Assembly: GCA_040905285.1 (NCBI GenBank)
Contig: JBBDRV010000190.1
Coordinates: 1-22,369, forward strand
Direction of reading: 5' to 3'
Length of the DNA stretch: 22,369 nt
Origin: JBBDRV01 sp040905285
GTDB lineage: Bacteria; Bacteroidota; Rhodothermia; Balneolales; Balneolaceae
Positions 7,589 through 17,029 of the stretch are shown here, one piece after another. The translations under genes and the position numbers were made by a program. Positions within the stretch are counted from its first letter, which is position 1; each line of letters begins with the position of its first letter. Under the pieces are notes generated by a model, which was given only the letters and a program-made list of their open reading frames with translations, had not been told where the DNA came from and did no database searches.

Positions 7589-9397
7589 TCAGTCTGTTTC
7601 ATCGATTTTGCTTTTTAGTTTTTCTGCCCGCTCCACCATGTCACTGAAAATATTCAGCCCTTTTTGCCAGAATGAGGGATCCTTTATATCCATATTTAAT
7701 CCTGCAACCAGATTGTGCGGCCAGTCGGAACCTCCGGCTTCCAGCATCTCCAAATACCGCTCAGCAAAACCGTCACCGCTTTCTCTATAGGACTGGTACA
7801 GTGCAAGTACCAGCAGTTCACCAAATGCATAAGCGTACACATAGCCTGGAGTATGCAGGAAATGAGGAATGTAACTCCACCAGAGCCGGTAATCATCTGT
7901 GATCTGTATAGAATCACCATAAAGATCCTTCTGGGTTTGGTGCCAGTTTTCTGAAAACTGGCTGGTTGACAATTCTCCCCCTGTTCTCCGGATGGTATGT
8001 ATGGCATCCTCAAAGCGATTCATGGAAATCTGCCGGAATACCGTTGCAACAGTATCATCTATCTTGCTGATCAACAGTCCCAGCTTCTCTTCCGGCTTGT
8101 CCAGTTTGGCCAATAATTTTTCAAAAACCAGCATTTCAGCAAAAACAGAAGCGGTCTCTGCCGTTGTCAGCGGTGTGCCCGACTGAAGCTCACCCTGCTT
8201 CCTGGAAAGAAACTGATGCACTCCATGGCCAAGCTCATGTGCCAGTGTTTGCACATCCCGCAACTGGCCGTCATAATTCAAAAACACATAGGGATGGACA
8301 GAAGCCACTGTACTTGCAGAATACGCACCGCCCCGTTTTCCGGGCTTGATTGCAGCGTCAATCCATCTTTCATCAAAAAAACGGGTAGCAACCCGTGCCA
8401 TAGCCGGATGAAAATCCCCGAAGGATCCGATGACCATTTCTCTTGCTTCATCCCAGCTGATCAGCTTCTCCTGCCGGTCAACAGGGGCGTAACGGTCATA
8501 GTCATAAAGCCTATCGTAGCCGAGCAAATCTTTTTTCAGCCTGTAATAACGCTGTACCAATCCATAAGATCCGGTCACACTGTCAATCAGCGCCTCAACC
8601 GAGTCCTCATCAATCTGATTTGAAATATTTCTGGAAGAGATCCAGCTGTCATACCCGCGCAGCCTGTCGCTGGTGTATTTATCGGCAAGCACCGTATTGA
8701 AAATAAAAGTCAACGTACGGCTCTTTTCACTGAGAGTTTTTGTGACTGCAGAGTGAGCCTTTTTCCTGAGTTCGCGATCGCTGCTGTGCAATTTACTCAA
8801 AGCCTGCTGCTGTGTAAGTTCCTCTCCGTCGATGCGGAACCGGGCGGCACCCATCGTCTCATCAAAGAACCTGTTCCAGGCGCTGCGTCCCGTTACGCTT
8901 TTGGCTGACATTACCTGTTCCTCCCCTTCAGAGAGCGTGTGATCCTTATAGAGACGCGACACGGTCAGGTAGTGCCGGTAAGGTTTCATCTCTTCACTCT
9001 CAATCCATTTCCGGGCTTTTTTTTCATCTATTTTCAACCACTCAACATCATAAAACACCAGTTTTTGGCTTACTTCGGAGCCCAGTTCACTGGCTTCCTG
9101 CATCAACTTTCCCCGTGCTGCATCTTCTGTATTAACAGACCAGTACAGGTGTGAATAAGATCCTATTTTATTCATCTTCTGTACAATCCCCTCGTATTCC
9201 CGAACAGATTCCAGGAACTCTTCTCCGGACAGTTCACTCACCCTGTTCCTGTACCTGCGGGCAAAATGGTCGGCCTCTTTCAAAACATCGGCACGGTCTT
9301 TATCCAGTGCCGGATCCGCCGGAGACTCGTAAAGATCTGACAAATTCCACTCAACCTGTTCGGCACCGGTACGTTGTTCGATAGATCCTGTAGACAT
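7589..9397 (-). CDS. pepF: Oligoendopeptidase F (M3B zinc metallopeptidase)
   Basis: A 602-residue cytoplasmic metallopeptidase that cleaves short oligopeptides, the usual length for the family. The N-terminus has the PepF pattern WNLSDLY (17-23). The catalytic site is LAHELGHGVHQFLS: zinc ligands H387 and H391, catalytic E388, and a third ligand at E414 in TTAETASVFAEML. YVYAYAFGELL and the surrounding C-terminal helices also match the M3 fold. There is no signal peptide. The ATG at 9397 leaves the WNLSDLY segment at its usual place near the N-terminus. It is the first gene of a two-gene unit with the GAF protein. Its likely role is peptide turnover; the link to the downstream sensor-like protein is unexplained. 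Confidence 0.95.
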   Translation of the reverse strand: MSTGSIEQRTGAEQVEWNLSDLYESPADPALDKDRADVLKEADHFARRYRNRVSELSGEEFLESVREYEGIVQKMNKIGSYSHLYWSVNTEDAARGKLMQEASELGSEVSQKLVFYDVEWLKIDEKKARKWIESEEMKPYRHYLTVSRLYKDHTLSEGEEQVMSAKSVTGRSAWNRFFDETMGAARFRIDGEELTQQQALSKLHSSDRELRKKAHSAVTKTLSEKSRTLTFIFNTVLADKYTSDRLRGYDSWISSRNISNQIDEDSVEALIDSVTGSYGLVQRYYRLKKDLLGYDRLYDYDRYAPVDRQEKLISWDEAREMVIGSFGDFHPAMARVATRFFDERWIDAAIKPGKRGGAYSASTVASVHPYVFLNYDGQLRDVQTLAHELGHGVHQFLSRKQGELQSGTPLTTAETASVFAEMLVFEKLLAKLDKPEEKLGLLISKIDDTVATVFRQISMNRFEDAIHTIRRTGGELSTSQFSENWHQTQKDLYGDSIQITDDYRLWWSYIPHFLHTPGYVYAYAFGELLVLALYQSYRESGDGFAERYLEMLEAGGSDWPHNLVAGLNMDIKDPSFWQKGLNIFSDMVERAEKLKSKIDETD

Positions 9398-9810
9398 ATT
9401 TGAAATGCTTAGTTTAAGACCGAGTCATTAATTCCGAGTCATTTATACAGTGACAGCCGGGAAGGCAATTCCGGGCCCGACCTACCCTGTTCACCTGTAC
9501 CATCACCGGGCTTCACTGTGCCCCAATATAATGAATCCGCCTTTCGGTTAAAATCCGCTTTATCTCTGATTGCAGATGTTTTAGGGAGTTAAAATAGATC
9601 GTATTTTTACCGAATAATGGTTAATTTCCCTGCTGTGGGAATGTGGGGCATTCCGGCAGCTTGTAAAAGCAGCCTGTGAAATGTGACCGGCAAGGAATCA
9701 AAACCGGACTCACACCCATAACGTTTTTCTATTTTTATTAGAATTACACAGCTTACTCCGGCGCTGACGGCCGGTTCAATTTCCATTTTTTTAAACAGAC
9801 TCTCCCTCTT
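9398..9810. other. Divergent intergenic region between pepF and kgd
   Basis: This 413-bp stretch must carry promoters for both directions. I see no gene in it. It holds a 10-bp direct repeat CCGAGTCATT (9420-9429 and 9434-9443) just upstream of pepF, and a perfect 6-bp hairpin GGAATG/CATTCC with a 5-base loop (9638-9654). A -10-like TAGAAT lies about 70 bases before kgd without a good -35. Confidence 0.6.
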
Positions 9811-12800
9811 GTGAAATCACTTGAATCTGTATTTGGTCCCAACAGCGCACTGGTTGAAGAGCTTTATAATCAATATCAGGAAAATCCCGACCTGGTGCCG
9901 GATCACTGGCGTCGCTACTTTGACGAGTTGGAAGAGAAACCGGATGATGAGGCTCCCTCCAACGGCCGTGAAAAGGCTGAACCTGCTTCACCAGTCAGGC
10001 CGGAGGCGAAAACAGATACAGGAAGTGCTGCGAAACAGGTTGCCCCTGAAAAAAGAAAACCTGAAACGGTTTTTCCCGAAGGATCAGAAGCGGAAAAAAT
10101 CAAGGGTGTGGCTGCTAAAATTGTAGAAAATATGGACGCAAGCCTCTCCGTGCCGACAGCTACTTCCCTGCGGGTTCTGCCGGTAAAAATGCTGGTTGAG
10201 GACCGGGCGATCATTAATCGACATCTTCTTCAGAGGGGTGAGCCGAAAGCATCTTTCACTCATTTTATCGGGTGGGCGGTCATACAGGCCTTGAAAACCT
10301 TCCCCAACCTGAACTCATACTATTCGGTGAAAGAGGATGCGCCGCACAGGGTCAGTCCGGGACAGATCAATCTCGGTGTTGCCGTGGACCTTCAGAGTAA
10401 AGACGGTTCCAGGAATCTTGTGGTTCCCAATATCAAGAATGTCGACAATATGAATTTCAGGGAGTTTCTGTATGCTTTTGCCGAGTTGATCGACAAGGCC
10501 AGGAACGGCAATCTTCAGATCAGTGATTTTCAGAATACCTCTATCAGCCTGACCAATCCGGGCACCATAGGCACCGTATCTTCCGTACCCCGCCTGATGA
10601 CCGGCCAGGGAGCCATCATCGCAACAGGTGCCATTGACTATCCCGCTGAATTTCAGTCCATGTCCCAGGAAGTTCTGAACCAGCTGGGTATCAGCAAAGT
10701 CATGACGATGACCTGCACCTACGATCATAGAATTATCCAGGGTGCCGAATCCGGATCCTTTCTGAAAAAAGTTCATCTCCTTCTCAACGGTGAAGAGGAT
10801 TTCTACGACGGCATTTTCACCGATCTCGAAATCCCTTATGAACCGCTGCCGTTCAGCCAGGACAAATTCGAGGGCCAGCTCAGCGGCAAAGGCAATTCCC
10901 TTGAACAGGATCGACGTGCAATCGCTGTCTGGAGACTGATCAATATGTACCGGATGAGAGGGCATGTGCTGGCAGACCTGGATCCGCTTGGCAGCGAACC
11001 AGGTCACAGTCCTGAACTGGACCTGGAGTATTACGGCCTCTCACTGTGGGATCTCGATCGTGAATTTTACTGCGGCGGACTGGGGGGCTTTGAAACGGCC
11101 AGGCTCAGAGATATTATCCGTTCACTGCGCGACACCTACTCCGGGACCATAGGTGCCGAGTACATGCATCTGCTCGATATGGAAGAACGTGTATGGCTTC
11201 GCGAACGGATGGAATCGACTACCAACACTCCCAGCCTCGACAAAAAGAACAAGGAAAACATTCTGCACAAGCTCAACCAGGCAATGGCCTTTGAGCAGTT
11301 TCTACACAAAAAGTACATAGGCCATAAGCGCTTCTCACTGGAAGGCGCCGAGACGATGATTCCCATGATGCATTTTATGCTTGAAAAGGCTGCAGAAATG
11401 GGTGTGGAAAAGTTTTTTCTCGGAATGGCTCACCGGGGTCGCCTGAATATTCTTGTCAATATCATGAATAAGCCGTACCGCAAGGTGTTTGCAGATTTTG
11501 AAGGAAATATCGATCCGGCCACTATTCAGGGTTCGGGGGATGTAAAATATCACCTTGGTACCAAAGGTGAATATGCTACCGAAAGCGGGAAATCAATCGA
11601 ACTGGAACTGATGCCGAACCCGAGTCATCTCGAATCGGTCAATCCGGTAGTTGAAGGGGCAACACGTGCTGTTCAGGACCATTATGACGGTGAAAACGCG
11701 GCACAGAAATTTGTCCCCCTCCTGATGCACGGCGACGCTGCATTTGCCGGCCAGGGCGTTGTAGCGGAAACATTGAACATGTCTCAGCTTCGGGGCTATG
11801 AAACGGGCGGAACGATCCATGTGATCATCAACAACCAGATAGGATTCACTACCCTTCCTGAAGATGCACGCTCAACAGAATATGCCTCGGATCTGGCTAA
11901 AATGATTCTTGCACCCATTTTCCATGTAAACGGAGATGACCCTGAAGCCGCCGTCCATGCCATTCAGATGGCACTCGAGTACCGGCAGAAATTTGGAAAG
12001 GACGTAGTCATTGATCTGGTCTGTTATCGCAAGCATGGTCATAATGAAGGAGATGAGCCTGCATTTACACAACCGGGGTTATATAAGGAGATCGACAACC
12101 ATCCAACCGTCCGCGATCTTTATGTAAGAAAGCTCCTGCGAATAGGTGAATTCACTGAAGATGAACTGCAGTCGATATTCGATGAGTTTGATGAACTCCT
12201 GCAGCAGGCTTTTGAAGATGCCAGGAGTGATTCAGCTCTTAAAGTAACGGATAAAATGCTCGAACGCAGTGAAGAAGACCAAAAAGAGCGGGATATTTTT
12301 CCTGACACCACTTATCCCCTGGAAGAGTTGACGGAGATAGCCATCAAGCTGAATACCGTGCCGAAGGAGTTTGATGCCAATCCCAAACTGCTTCGACAGC
12401 TTGCAAAACGGGCAGAGCTTGTGAAAAAAAATGAAAAAAAACTGGACTGGGGTTTTGCGGAAGCTCTTGCATTCGGGTCTCTGCTGAAAAGCGGCATTAC
12501 CATTCGTCTCACCGGGCAGGATGCGGAAAGGGGCACCTTTTCCCACCGTCATGCCGTGTTGCATGGTACTGATACAGATCAGCGTTTTGTACCGCTCAAT
12601 CATTTGAGCGACAATCAGGGCCCCTTTTATCCATACAACAGCCTGTTAAGTGAATTCGCGGCCGTTGGATATGAATTCGGTTACAGTGCGGCCAAACTGG
12701 ACGCCCTTGTTATCTGGGAAGCCCAGTTCGGGGATTTTGTTAATGGCGCCCAGGTAATTATCGATCAATACATCTCAGCCTGTGAGGCTAAATGGGGGCA

Positions 12801-13467
12801 AAAGACAGCCGTTGTCATGACCCTCCCCCATGGCTATGAGGGTCAGGGGCCTGAACATTCATCCGCACGTCTTGAGCGTTTTCTTCAGCTTTGTGCGGAA
12901 GACAATATGCAGGTCATGAACCTTACCGATCCCGCACAATATTTTCATGCCCTCCGGAAACAGGCTCTGCAGGAAAAGAAAAAGCCATTGATCATCATGT
13001 CACCAAAAAGTCTTCTCCGTCATCCGGAAGCCGTTTGTACTGTTGATGAACTTGCCAATGGCAAATTCAATCCGTTCATCATTGATATGGATGTCAAGGA
13101 CAGGAAAGAAATTACCCGGATAGTTATCTGTTCAGGTAAAATCTATTACGACCTGAACAGGCATCGCAAAGATACCGGCAGAAAAAATGTAGCAATTGCG
13201 CGAATGGAACAGTTATATCCGTATCCTGACAGAGATGTAAAGGCCATGCTCAACGAGTATAAACATGTAAAAGAGATTATCTGGTGTCAGGAAGAGCCGA
13301 AAAACATGGGGGGATGGACATATGTTGCCCCGCGTCTCGAAAAACAACTTAAAAAAAGCCAGAAACTGATTTTCTCAGGTCGCCAGGCTTCGGCCTCACC
13401 CGCAACAGGGCAGAAGAAAATTCACGAGGCGGAACAAAAACAGCTGGTTGAAAAGGCCATCGGGTAA
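9811..13467 (+). CDS. kgd: Multifunctional 2-oxoglutarate dehydrogenase/decarboxylase E1 fused to E2 succinyltransferase domain
   Basis: This 1218-residue thiamine-diphosphate enzyme converts 2-oxoglutarate in the TCA cycle. Residues 1-40 hold the E1 N-terminal helix (VEELYNQYQENPDLVPDHWR). A Glu/Pro/Ala-rich linker follows (41-95), then an E2-type acyltransferase domain (about 100-335) with the active-site H306 in TYDHRIIQGAESG. The E1 part (about 360-1218) has AHRGRLNIL with H541, and the ThDP/Mg motif GDAAFAGQG starting at 641, followed by INNQIGFTT. No lipoyl domain is visible. This matches the Kgd layout known from actinobacteria. The GTG at 9811 starts exactly at the conserved N-terminal helix, and no start lies upstream in frame. 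It is the only plus-strand gene and ends 13 bp from the convergent folE2. A separate lipoyl-bearing E2 and E3 would be needed for the full complex and are not in this window. Confidence 0.95.
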   Translation: MKSLESVFGPNSALVEELYNQYQENPDLVPDHWRRYFDELEEKPDDEAPSNGREKAEPASPVRPEAKTDTGSAAKQVAPEKRKPETVFPEGSEAEKIKGVAAKIVENMDASLSVPTATSLRVLPVKMLVEDRAIINRHLLQRGEPKASFTHFIGWAVIQALKTFPNLNSYYSVKEDAPHRVSPGQINLGVAVDLQSKDGSRNLVVPNIKNVDNMNFREFLYAFAELIDKARNGNLQISDFQNTSISLTNPGTIGTVSSVPRLMTGQGAIIATGAIDYPAEFQSMSQEVLNQLGISKVMTMTCTYDHRIIQGAESGSFLKKVHLLLNGEEDFYDGIFTDLEIPYEPLPFSQDKFEGQLSGKGNSLEQDRRAIAVWRLINMYRMRGHVLADLDPLGSEPGHSPELDLEYYGLSLWDLDREFYCGGLGGFETARLRDIIRSLRDTYSGTIGAEYMHLLDMEERVWLRERMESTTNTPSLDKKNKENILHKLNQAMAFEQFLHKKYIGHKRFSLEGAETMIPMMHFMLEKAAEMGVEKFFLGMAHRGRLNILVNIMNKPYRKVFADFEGNIDPATIQGSGDVKYHLGTKGEYATESGKSIELELMPNPSHLESVNPVVEGATRAVQDHYDGENAAQKFVPLLMHGDAAFAGQGVVAETLNMSQLRGYETGGTIHVIINNQIGFTTLPEDARSTEYASDLAKMILAPIFHVNGDDPEAAVHAIQMALEYRQKFGKDVVIDLVCYRKHGHNEGDEPAFTQPGLYKEIDNHPTVRDLYVRKLLRIGEFTEDELQSIFDEFDELLQQAFEDARSDSALKVTDKMLERSEEDQKERDIFPDTTYPLEELTEIAIKLNTVPKEFDANPKLLRQLAKRAELVKKNEKKLDWGFAEALAFGSLLKSGITIRLTGQDAERGTFSHRHAVLHGTDTDQRFVPLNHLSDNQGPFYPYNSLLSEFAAVGYEFGYSAAKLDALVIWEAQFGDFVNGAQVIIDQYISACEAKWGQKTAVVMTLPHGYEGQGPEHSSARLERFLQLCAEDNMQVMNLTDPAQYFHALRKQALQEKKKPLIIMSPKSLLRHPEAVCTVDELANGKFNPFIIDMDVKDRKEITRIVICSGKIYYDLNRHRKDTGRKNVAIARMEQLYPYPDRDVKAMLNEYKHVKEIIWCQEEPKNMGGWTYVAPRLEKQLKKSQKLIFSGRQASASPATGQKKIHEAEQKQLVEKAIG

Positions 13468-13480
13468 AGAGATGGATTTT

Positions 13481-14383
13481 CTACCTCAATCCGTCAGGAA
13501 TCCCTTTGCAGATACGACTAACGGCATCATGACTGTGAAGACTTTCCTGGTGGACACAATGCACAACGAAATCCCGGATCCGGCGGTCACTGATCAGCTC
13601 GCTGTACAGAAGTCTGGCTGAATCTTCCACAAATTTCTGAAATGCCCCGTTTTTTTCCGCAAAAGCCTGCTCATCTTCACGCTTTACCATAACCTGGGTT
13701 TCCGTCTTTAACGCCCGGCGGCAGTGCAGTACAAGATCTTCTACCAGGACCGAATCATCATTCAGCTCAACTGTAATATCAGCACGGCTTCGCTGACTGT
13801 GGGGAATGGCTGCTACTCCACGTGTGTCTCTTGCATGCTCCGAAAGCTCAAATGAACAGGGGCAGGCACTGCTGTATTCAAACACCAGATTTACATACTT
13901 TCTGAAACGGTTTCTCCTGTCCAGATTCCCCTCAATCGAACTGCGATAATACTGATAGCCTTCCAGCCCGGAACGGAGACTTTGCTGCAACATCGGATAA
14001 TTAAATGAGAGCCTGAGACAGGCGGAAGAGCTGTTCAGATCTTTTTTATAGGCAGACAATACCTCTGCCAGTTTATCCACATGAAATACCTCATCTTTGA
14101 ACTGGTAGAAAGTTCTCATGATCCGGCTCATGTTAATCCCTTTTTTGCCGGCATCAATATCAACATACCCATCTACAGAGGTTTCAAGTGACACAGATTC
14201 TCCTTCCGGACGGGGATACCGCAGCGGCAGCCTGAAATTGGAAATGCCGACCTGTTGTATCGGTACATTCGCTCCTTCGATCAGAGAAGATGAGCCGTTC
14301 TGCAGATCAGGCAGGCTCTCCCTGTACGCATCTGTCACCGTAAAAGCCGGATCATAAAATCGTTTAACGGATGTGGAAATCAT
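13481..14383 (-). CDS. folE2: GTP cyclohydrolase I type IB (FolE2)
   Basis: This 300-residue enzyme turns GTP into 7,8-dihydroneopterin triphosphate, the entry step for folate, queuosine and biopterin synthesis. Family marks are IQQVGISNFRLPL (42-54), KGINMSR (81-87), the Cys-rich metal-site segment SSACPCS (171-177), IPHSQRSRA (193-201) and HCVHQESLHSHDAVS (275-289). The ATG at 14383 has a strong GGAGGT 11 bases upstream. It is the last gene of the ftsH / pterin-synthase / folE2 group, 26 bp after the preceding stop. Type IB enzymes use various divalent metals and often serve under zinc limitation; no zinc-responsive site is visible here. The next enzyme in line is probably the adjacent pterin synthase. 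Confidence 0.95.
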   Translation of the reverse strand: MISTSVKRFYDPAFTVTDAYRESLPDLQNGSSSLIEGANVPIQQVGISNFRLPLRYPRPEGESVSLETSVDGYVDIDAGKKGINMSRIMRTFYQFKDEVFHVDKLAEVLSAYKKDLNSSSACLRLSFNYPMLQQSLRSGLEGYQYYRSSIEGNLDRRNRFRKYVNLVFEYSSACPCSFELSEHARDTRGVAAIPHSQRSRADITVELNDDSVLVEDLVLHCRRALKTETQVMVKREDEQAFAEKNGAFQKFVEDSARLLYSELISDRRIRDFVVHCVHQESLHSHDAVSRICKGIPDGLR

Positions 14384-14409
14384 CAGAAGTTTTTACCTCC
14401 ATTGATTGG

Positions 14410-14871
14410 TTACCTGCTCCGGCCGGGACGGTATTCAGCAAAATTCCGGTCGGTTTCATAAAGTTTAACAGAATAGAGGTCCGCATTTTCAGCCGACCTC
14501 ATTCCGACTTCCTTTTTTAACTCGCTGTAGAATTTTTCCACCAGATTTTCAGTCGTGGGAATAACACCCTTCAGAAAAGGGACATCCCTGTTCAGGTTTC
14601 TGTGATCGCAAAGGTCAATAATTTTTTTCTGGATAATTCCCTTCAGTACGCTCAGATCGATCACAAAACCAGTTTCCGGATCCGGCTCTCCCGCCACAGT
14701 TACCTGCAACGTATAATTATGTCCATGCCAGTTGGGGTGACTGCACTTCCCGAAAACATTCCGGTTCCATTCTTCGGATTTATCCGGGTTAAAAAGGCGG
14801 TGTGCAGCATTAAAATAAACTTCTTTTGTGACGTAGAGCAAAGCTGTCTTATTTCTTATCTCCCGAATCAC
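14410..14871 (-). CDS. 6-pyruvoyl-tetrahydropterin synthase / 6-carboxytetrahydropterin synthase family
   Basis: This COG0720-family enzyme acts on dihydroneopterin triphosphate, the FolE2 product. Zinc ligands are H24 (FNAAHRL), H49 and H51 (WHGHNY). The catalytic Cys is C43 in GKCSHPNWHGH, the Asp/His pair is D89/H90 (LCDHRNLN), and YETDRNFAEY lies at the C-terminus. The Cys-to-HGH spacing is C-x5-HGH, as in animal PTPS, not C-x3-HGH as in QueD, so tetrahydrobiopterin synthesis is as likely as queuosine and I give no symbol. The reading frame starts with GTG at 14871, overlapping the ftsH end by 23 bp. A TTG at 14841 (MLYVTKEVYFNAAHRL) would start just after the ftsH stop and matches typical family N-termini better, so the true start is uncertain. 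It is followed after 26 bp by folE2. Confidence 0.9.
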   Translation of the reverse strand: MIREIRNKTALLYVTKEVYFNAAHRLFNPDKSEEWNRNVFGKCSHPNWHGHNYTLQVTVAGEPDPETGFVIDLSVLKGIIQKKIIDLCDHRNLNRDVPFLKGVIPTTENLVEKFYSELKKEVGMRSAENADLYSVKLYETDRNFAEYRPGRSR

Positions 14872-17029
14872 CCGGATTTGTCAATTCATTTATCCCTTCC
14901 TTGTCAGTATAAGCATGATTTTCCTTATTATGCTTGCCCTTTTCGCCATCCCCATGCTCCGGTTCAGCATTATCCAGTCCCTGCCGGGGCTGGTCAGACT
15001 CACTGACAATACGTCCGGTGAGCGACTTTCCTTCAATATTGTGCTTCTCCGGAACATGGCCGTTCTCATTAACCGGTTCGGGGCGGTCGCCAAAGATACC
15101 TTCAGGATAATTTCCATAAGGCCGTTCGCCCAGCATATCACGCAAATCGTTATGGTTCAGGACCTCTTTATCAAGCAAAGCCTCTGCCATTGCATCGAGT
15201 TTGTCTTTGTGAATGTGCAACAGGTCCACTGTCTTCTTATAATTATCACTGATAATTTTTTGTACAGCCTGATCAATCCGTTCTGCCGTCTTTTCCGAAT
15301 ATTTTTTATTGAACCCGTAACTGTTGTCCGGATTTTTTGAATCTGTAAGTGAAACGTAACCGAGATCACCGCTCATGCCATATTCGGCAACCATTGCATA
15401 AGCCAGATTGGTAATCCGCTCCAGATCATTTTGCGCTCCTGTGGAAATTCTTCCGAAAACAATCTCTTCCGCCACTCTTCCCCCGAGCAGGGCACAGATT
15501 TTGTCATCAAGTTCTTCAACCGTCATCAGAAACCGATCCTCCAGGGGGGTCTGAAGAGTATAGCCCAGCGCGGCAAAACCCCTGGGTACAATACTCACTT
15601 TCAATACCGGATCCGTATACTCAAGGTACCATCCAACAATAGCGTGTCCGGATTCATGGTATGCGACAATCTTTCGCTCACGGGGACTGATCAACTTGTT
15701 CTTTTTCTCAAGACCGGCTACAACCCGTTCAATGGCATCCTGGAAATCCTCCATCTCAACAACGTTCTTATCCCTTCTGGCAGCCAGCAATGCCGCTTCA
15801 TTACAAAGATTGGCAAGCTCTGCACCGGCAAATCCGGGGGTCTGGGATGCAAGTACTTTAAGATCTATATCCTTGGCAAGGACCAGCTTGTCCGCATGTA
15901 CCTCCAGGACTTTTATTCGCCCGTTGAGATCCGGTTTATCGATCAGGATCTGACGGTCAAACCGGCCGGGTCTCAGCAAAGCTGAGTCCAGAACATCAGG
16001 CCGGTTGGTCGCGGCCATAATAATCACACCCTTGTCTGAATTAAAGCCGTCCATTTCACTCAGCAACTGATTGAGTGTATTTTCACGTTCATCGTTCGAA
16101 CCCATCTGCATTCCCCTGCCACGGCTCCGTCCGATAGAATCGATTTCATCAATAAAAACAATACAGGGCGCTTTTTCTTTGGCCTGCTTGAACAGGTCCC
16201 TTACCCTGGCGGCACCAACTCCGACAAACATTTCGACAAAATCAGAACCGCTCAGGGAAAAGAACGGCACGTCCGCTTCCCCCGCAGTAGCTTTTGCAAG
16301 CAGTGTCTTACCGGTTCCGGGAGGGCCTACAAGTATCACACCCTTTGGCAGATTACCACCCAGTTTAGTGAACTTTTGAGGATTCCTGAGAAACTCGACT
16401 ACCTCTTCCACCTCTTCCTTCGCCTCCTGCAATCCGGCAACATCCTTAAAGGACACCTTATTTTCTGATTGCTTGTCGTACAGGGACGCCTTGTTCTTGC
16501 CGATGTTCATTACCTGCTGTCCCGGATTCATTCTCCGGAAAATGAATACCCAGAAGGCAATTATCAAAGCGATCGGAATAAGCCAGATCAGGATACCTCC
16601 CCACCAGCTTTCTTCAACCCGAACATCGTATACAACCTCATTGGCGTCAAGCCGCGCACGTATTTCATCACCTTCCAGCATGGTGGCGTAGAATTTCCTG
16701 AATTGGTCTTCAGGCTCTGAAAACTGCCAGCTTTCTTCCGCCTCGACAGGCTTTTCAACAAGCCCTTCTTCAATGGCTTTATCAGAATAGGTCCCTTCAA
16801 TGTCGGAGCCGTTTATAATGAGGATTTCCTCGACATAACCCTTTTCAACATATTCAAGAAACGTGCTGTACTTGATTCTTTCTGATGAATCATTCGGAAC
16901 CAGATAAAAATTCACGGCGATCAGCACTAAAAAAAGTACCACATATATCCAGATAGGAAAACGGGGGCCTTTATTCTCTTTGCCTGCAGCGGATTTTTTC
17001 TTGTTAGAATCTATTTTCTTGTTAGGCAT
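14849..17029 (-). CDS. ftsH: ATP-dependent zinc metalloprotease FtsH
   Basis: This 726-residue inner-membrane AAA+ protease degrades misfolded membrane proteins and regulatory proteins. Its parts are a cytoplasmic basic start, TM1 (about 26-43), a periplasmic domain (about 44-143), TM2 (about 145-165), and an AAA+ module with Walker A GPPGTGKT (235-242), Walker B VFIDEID (291-297), the SRH region around TNRPDVLDSALLRPGRFD (341-358), and pore residues in MFVG (267-270). The M41 protease domain has HESGH (458-462) and the third zinc ligand D535. After about 650 comes a long, charged, low-complexity tail rich in Glu, Asn, His and Gly, probably disordered. The ATG at 17029 is clear. The gene overlaps or abuts the pterin-synthase gene, so ftsH expression should carry into the pterin genes. 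Confidence 0.97.
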   Translation of the reverse strand: MPNKKIDSNKKKSAAGKENKGPRFPIWIYVVLFLVLIAVNFYLVPNDSSERIKYSTFLEYVEKGYVEEILIINGSDIEGTYSDKAIEEGLVEKPVEAEESWQFSEPEDQFRKFYATMLEGDEIRARLDANEVVYDVRVEESWWGGILIWLIPIALIIAFWVFIFRRMNPGQQVMNIGKNKASLYDKQSENKVSFKDVAGLQEAKEEVEEVVEFLRNPQKFTKLGGNLPKGVILVGPPGTGKTLLAKATAGEADVPFFSLSGSDFVEMFVGVGAARVRDLFKQAKEKAPCIVFIDEIDSIGRSRGRGMQMGSNDERENTLNQLLSEMDGFNSDKGVIIMAATNRPDVLDSALLRPGRFDRQILIDKPDLNGRIKVLEVHADKLVLAKDIDLKVLASQTPGFAGAELANLCNEAALLAARRDKNVVEMEDFQDAIERVVAGLEKKNKLISPRERKIVAYHESGHAIVGWYLEYTDPVLKVSIVPRGFAALGYTLQTPLEDRFLMTVEELDDKICALLGGRVAEEIVFGRISTGAQNDLERITNLAYAMVAEYGMSGDLGYVSLTDSKNPDNSYGFNKKYSEKTAERIDQAVQKIISDNYKKTVDLLHIHKDKLDAMAEALLDKEVLNHNDLRDMLGERPYGNYPEGIFGDRPEPVNENGHVPEKHNIEGKSLTGRIVSESDQPRQGLDNAEPEHGDGEKGKHNKENHAYTDKEGINELTNPGDSGDKK

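Noticed and set aside
10315..11007. 230-codon minus-strand open frame opposite kgd
   Set aside because: It is antisense to the E2 domain of kgd and has no start context or motif.
15431..15985. 184-codon plus-strand open frame opposite ftsH
   Set aside because: It is antisense to the AAA+ and protease domains, whose conservation explains the sequence.
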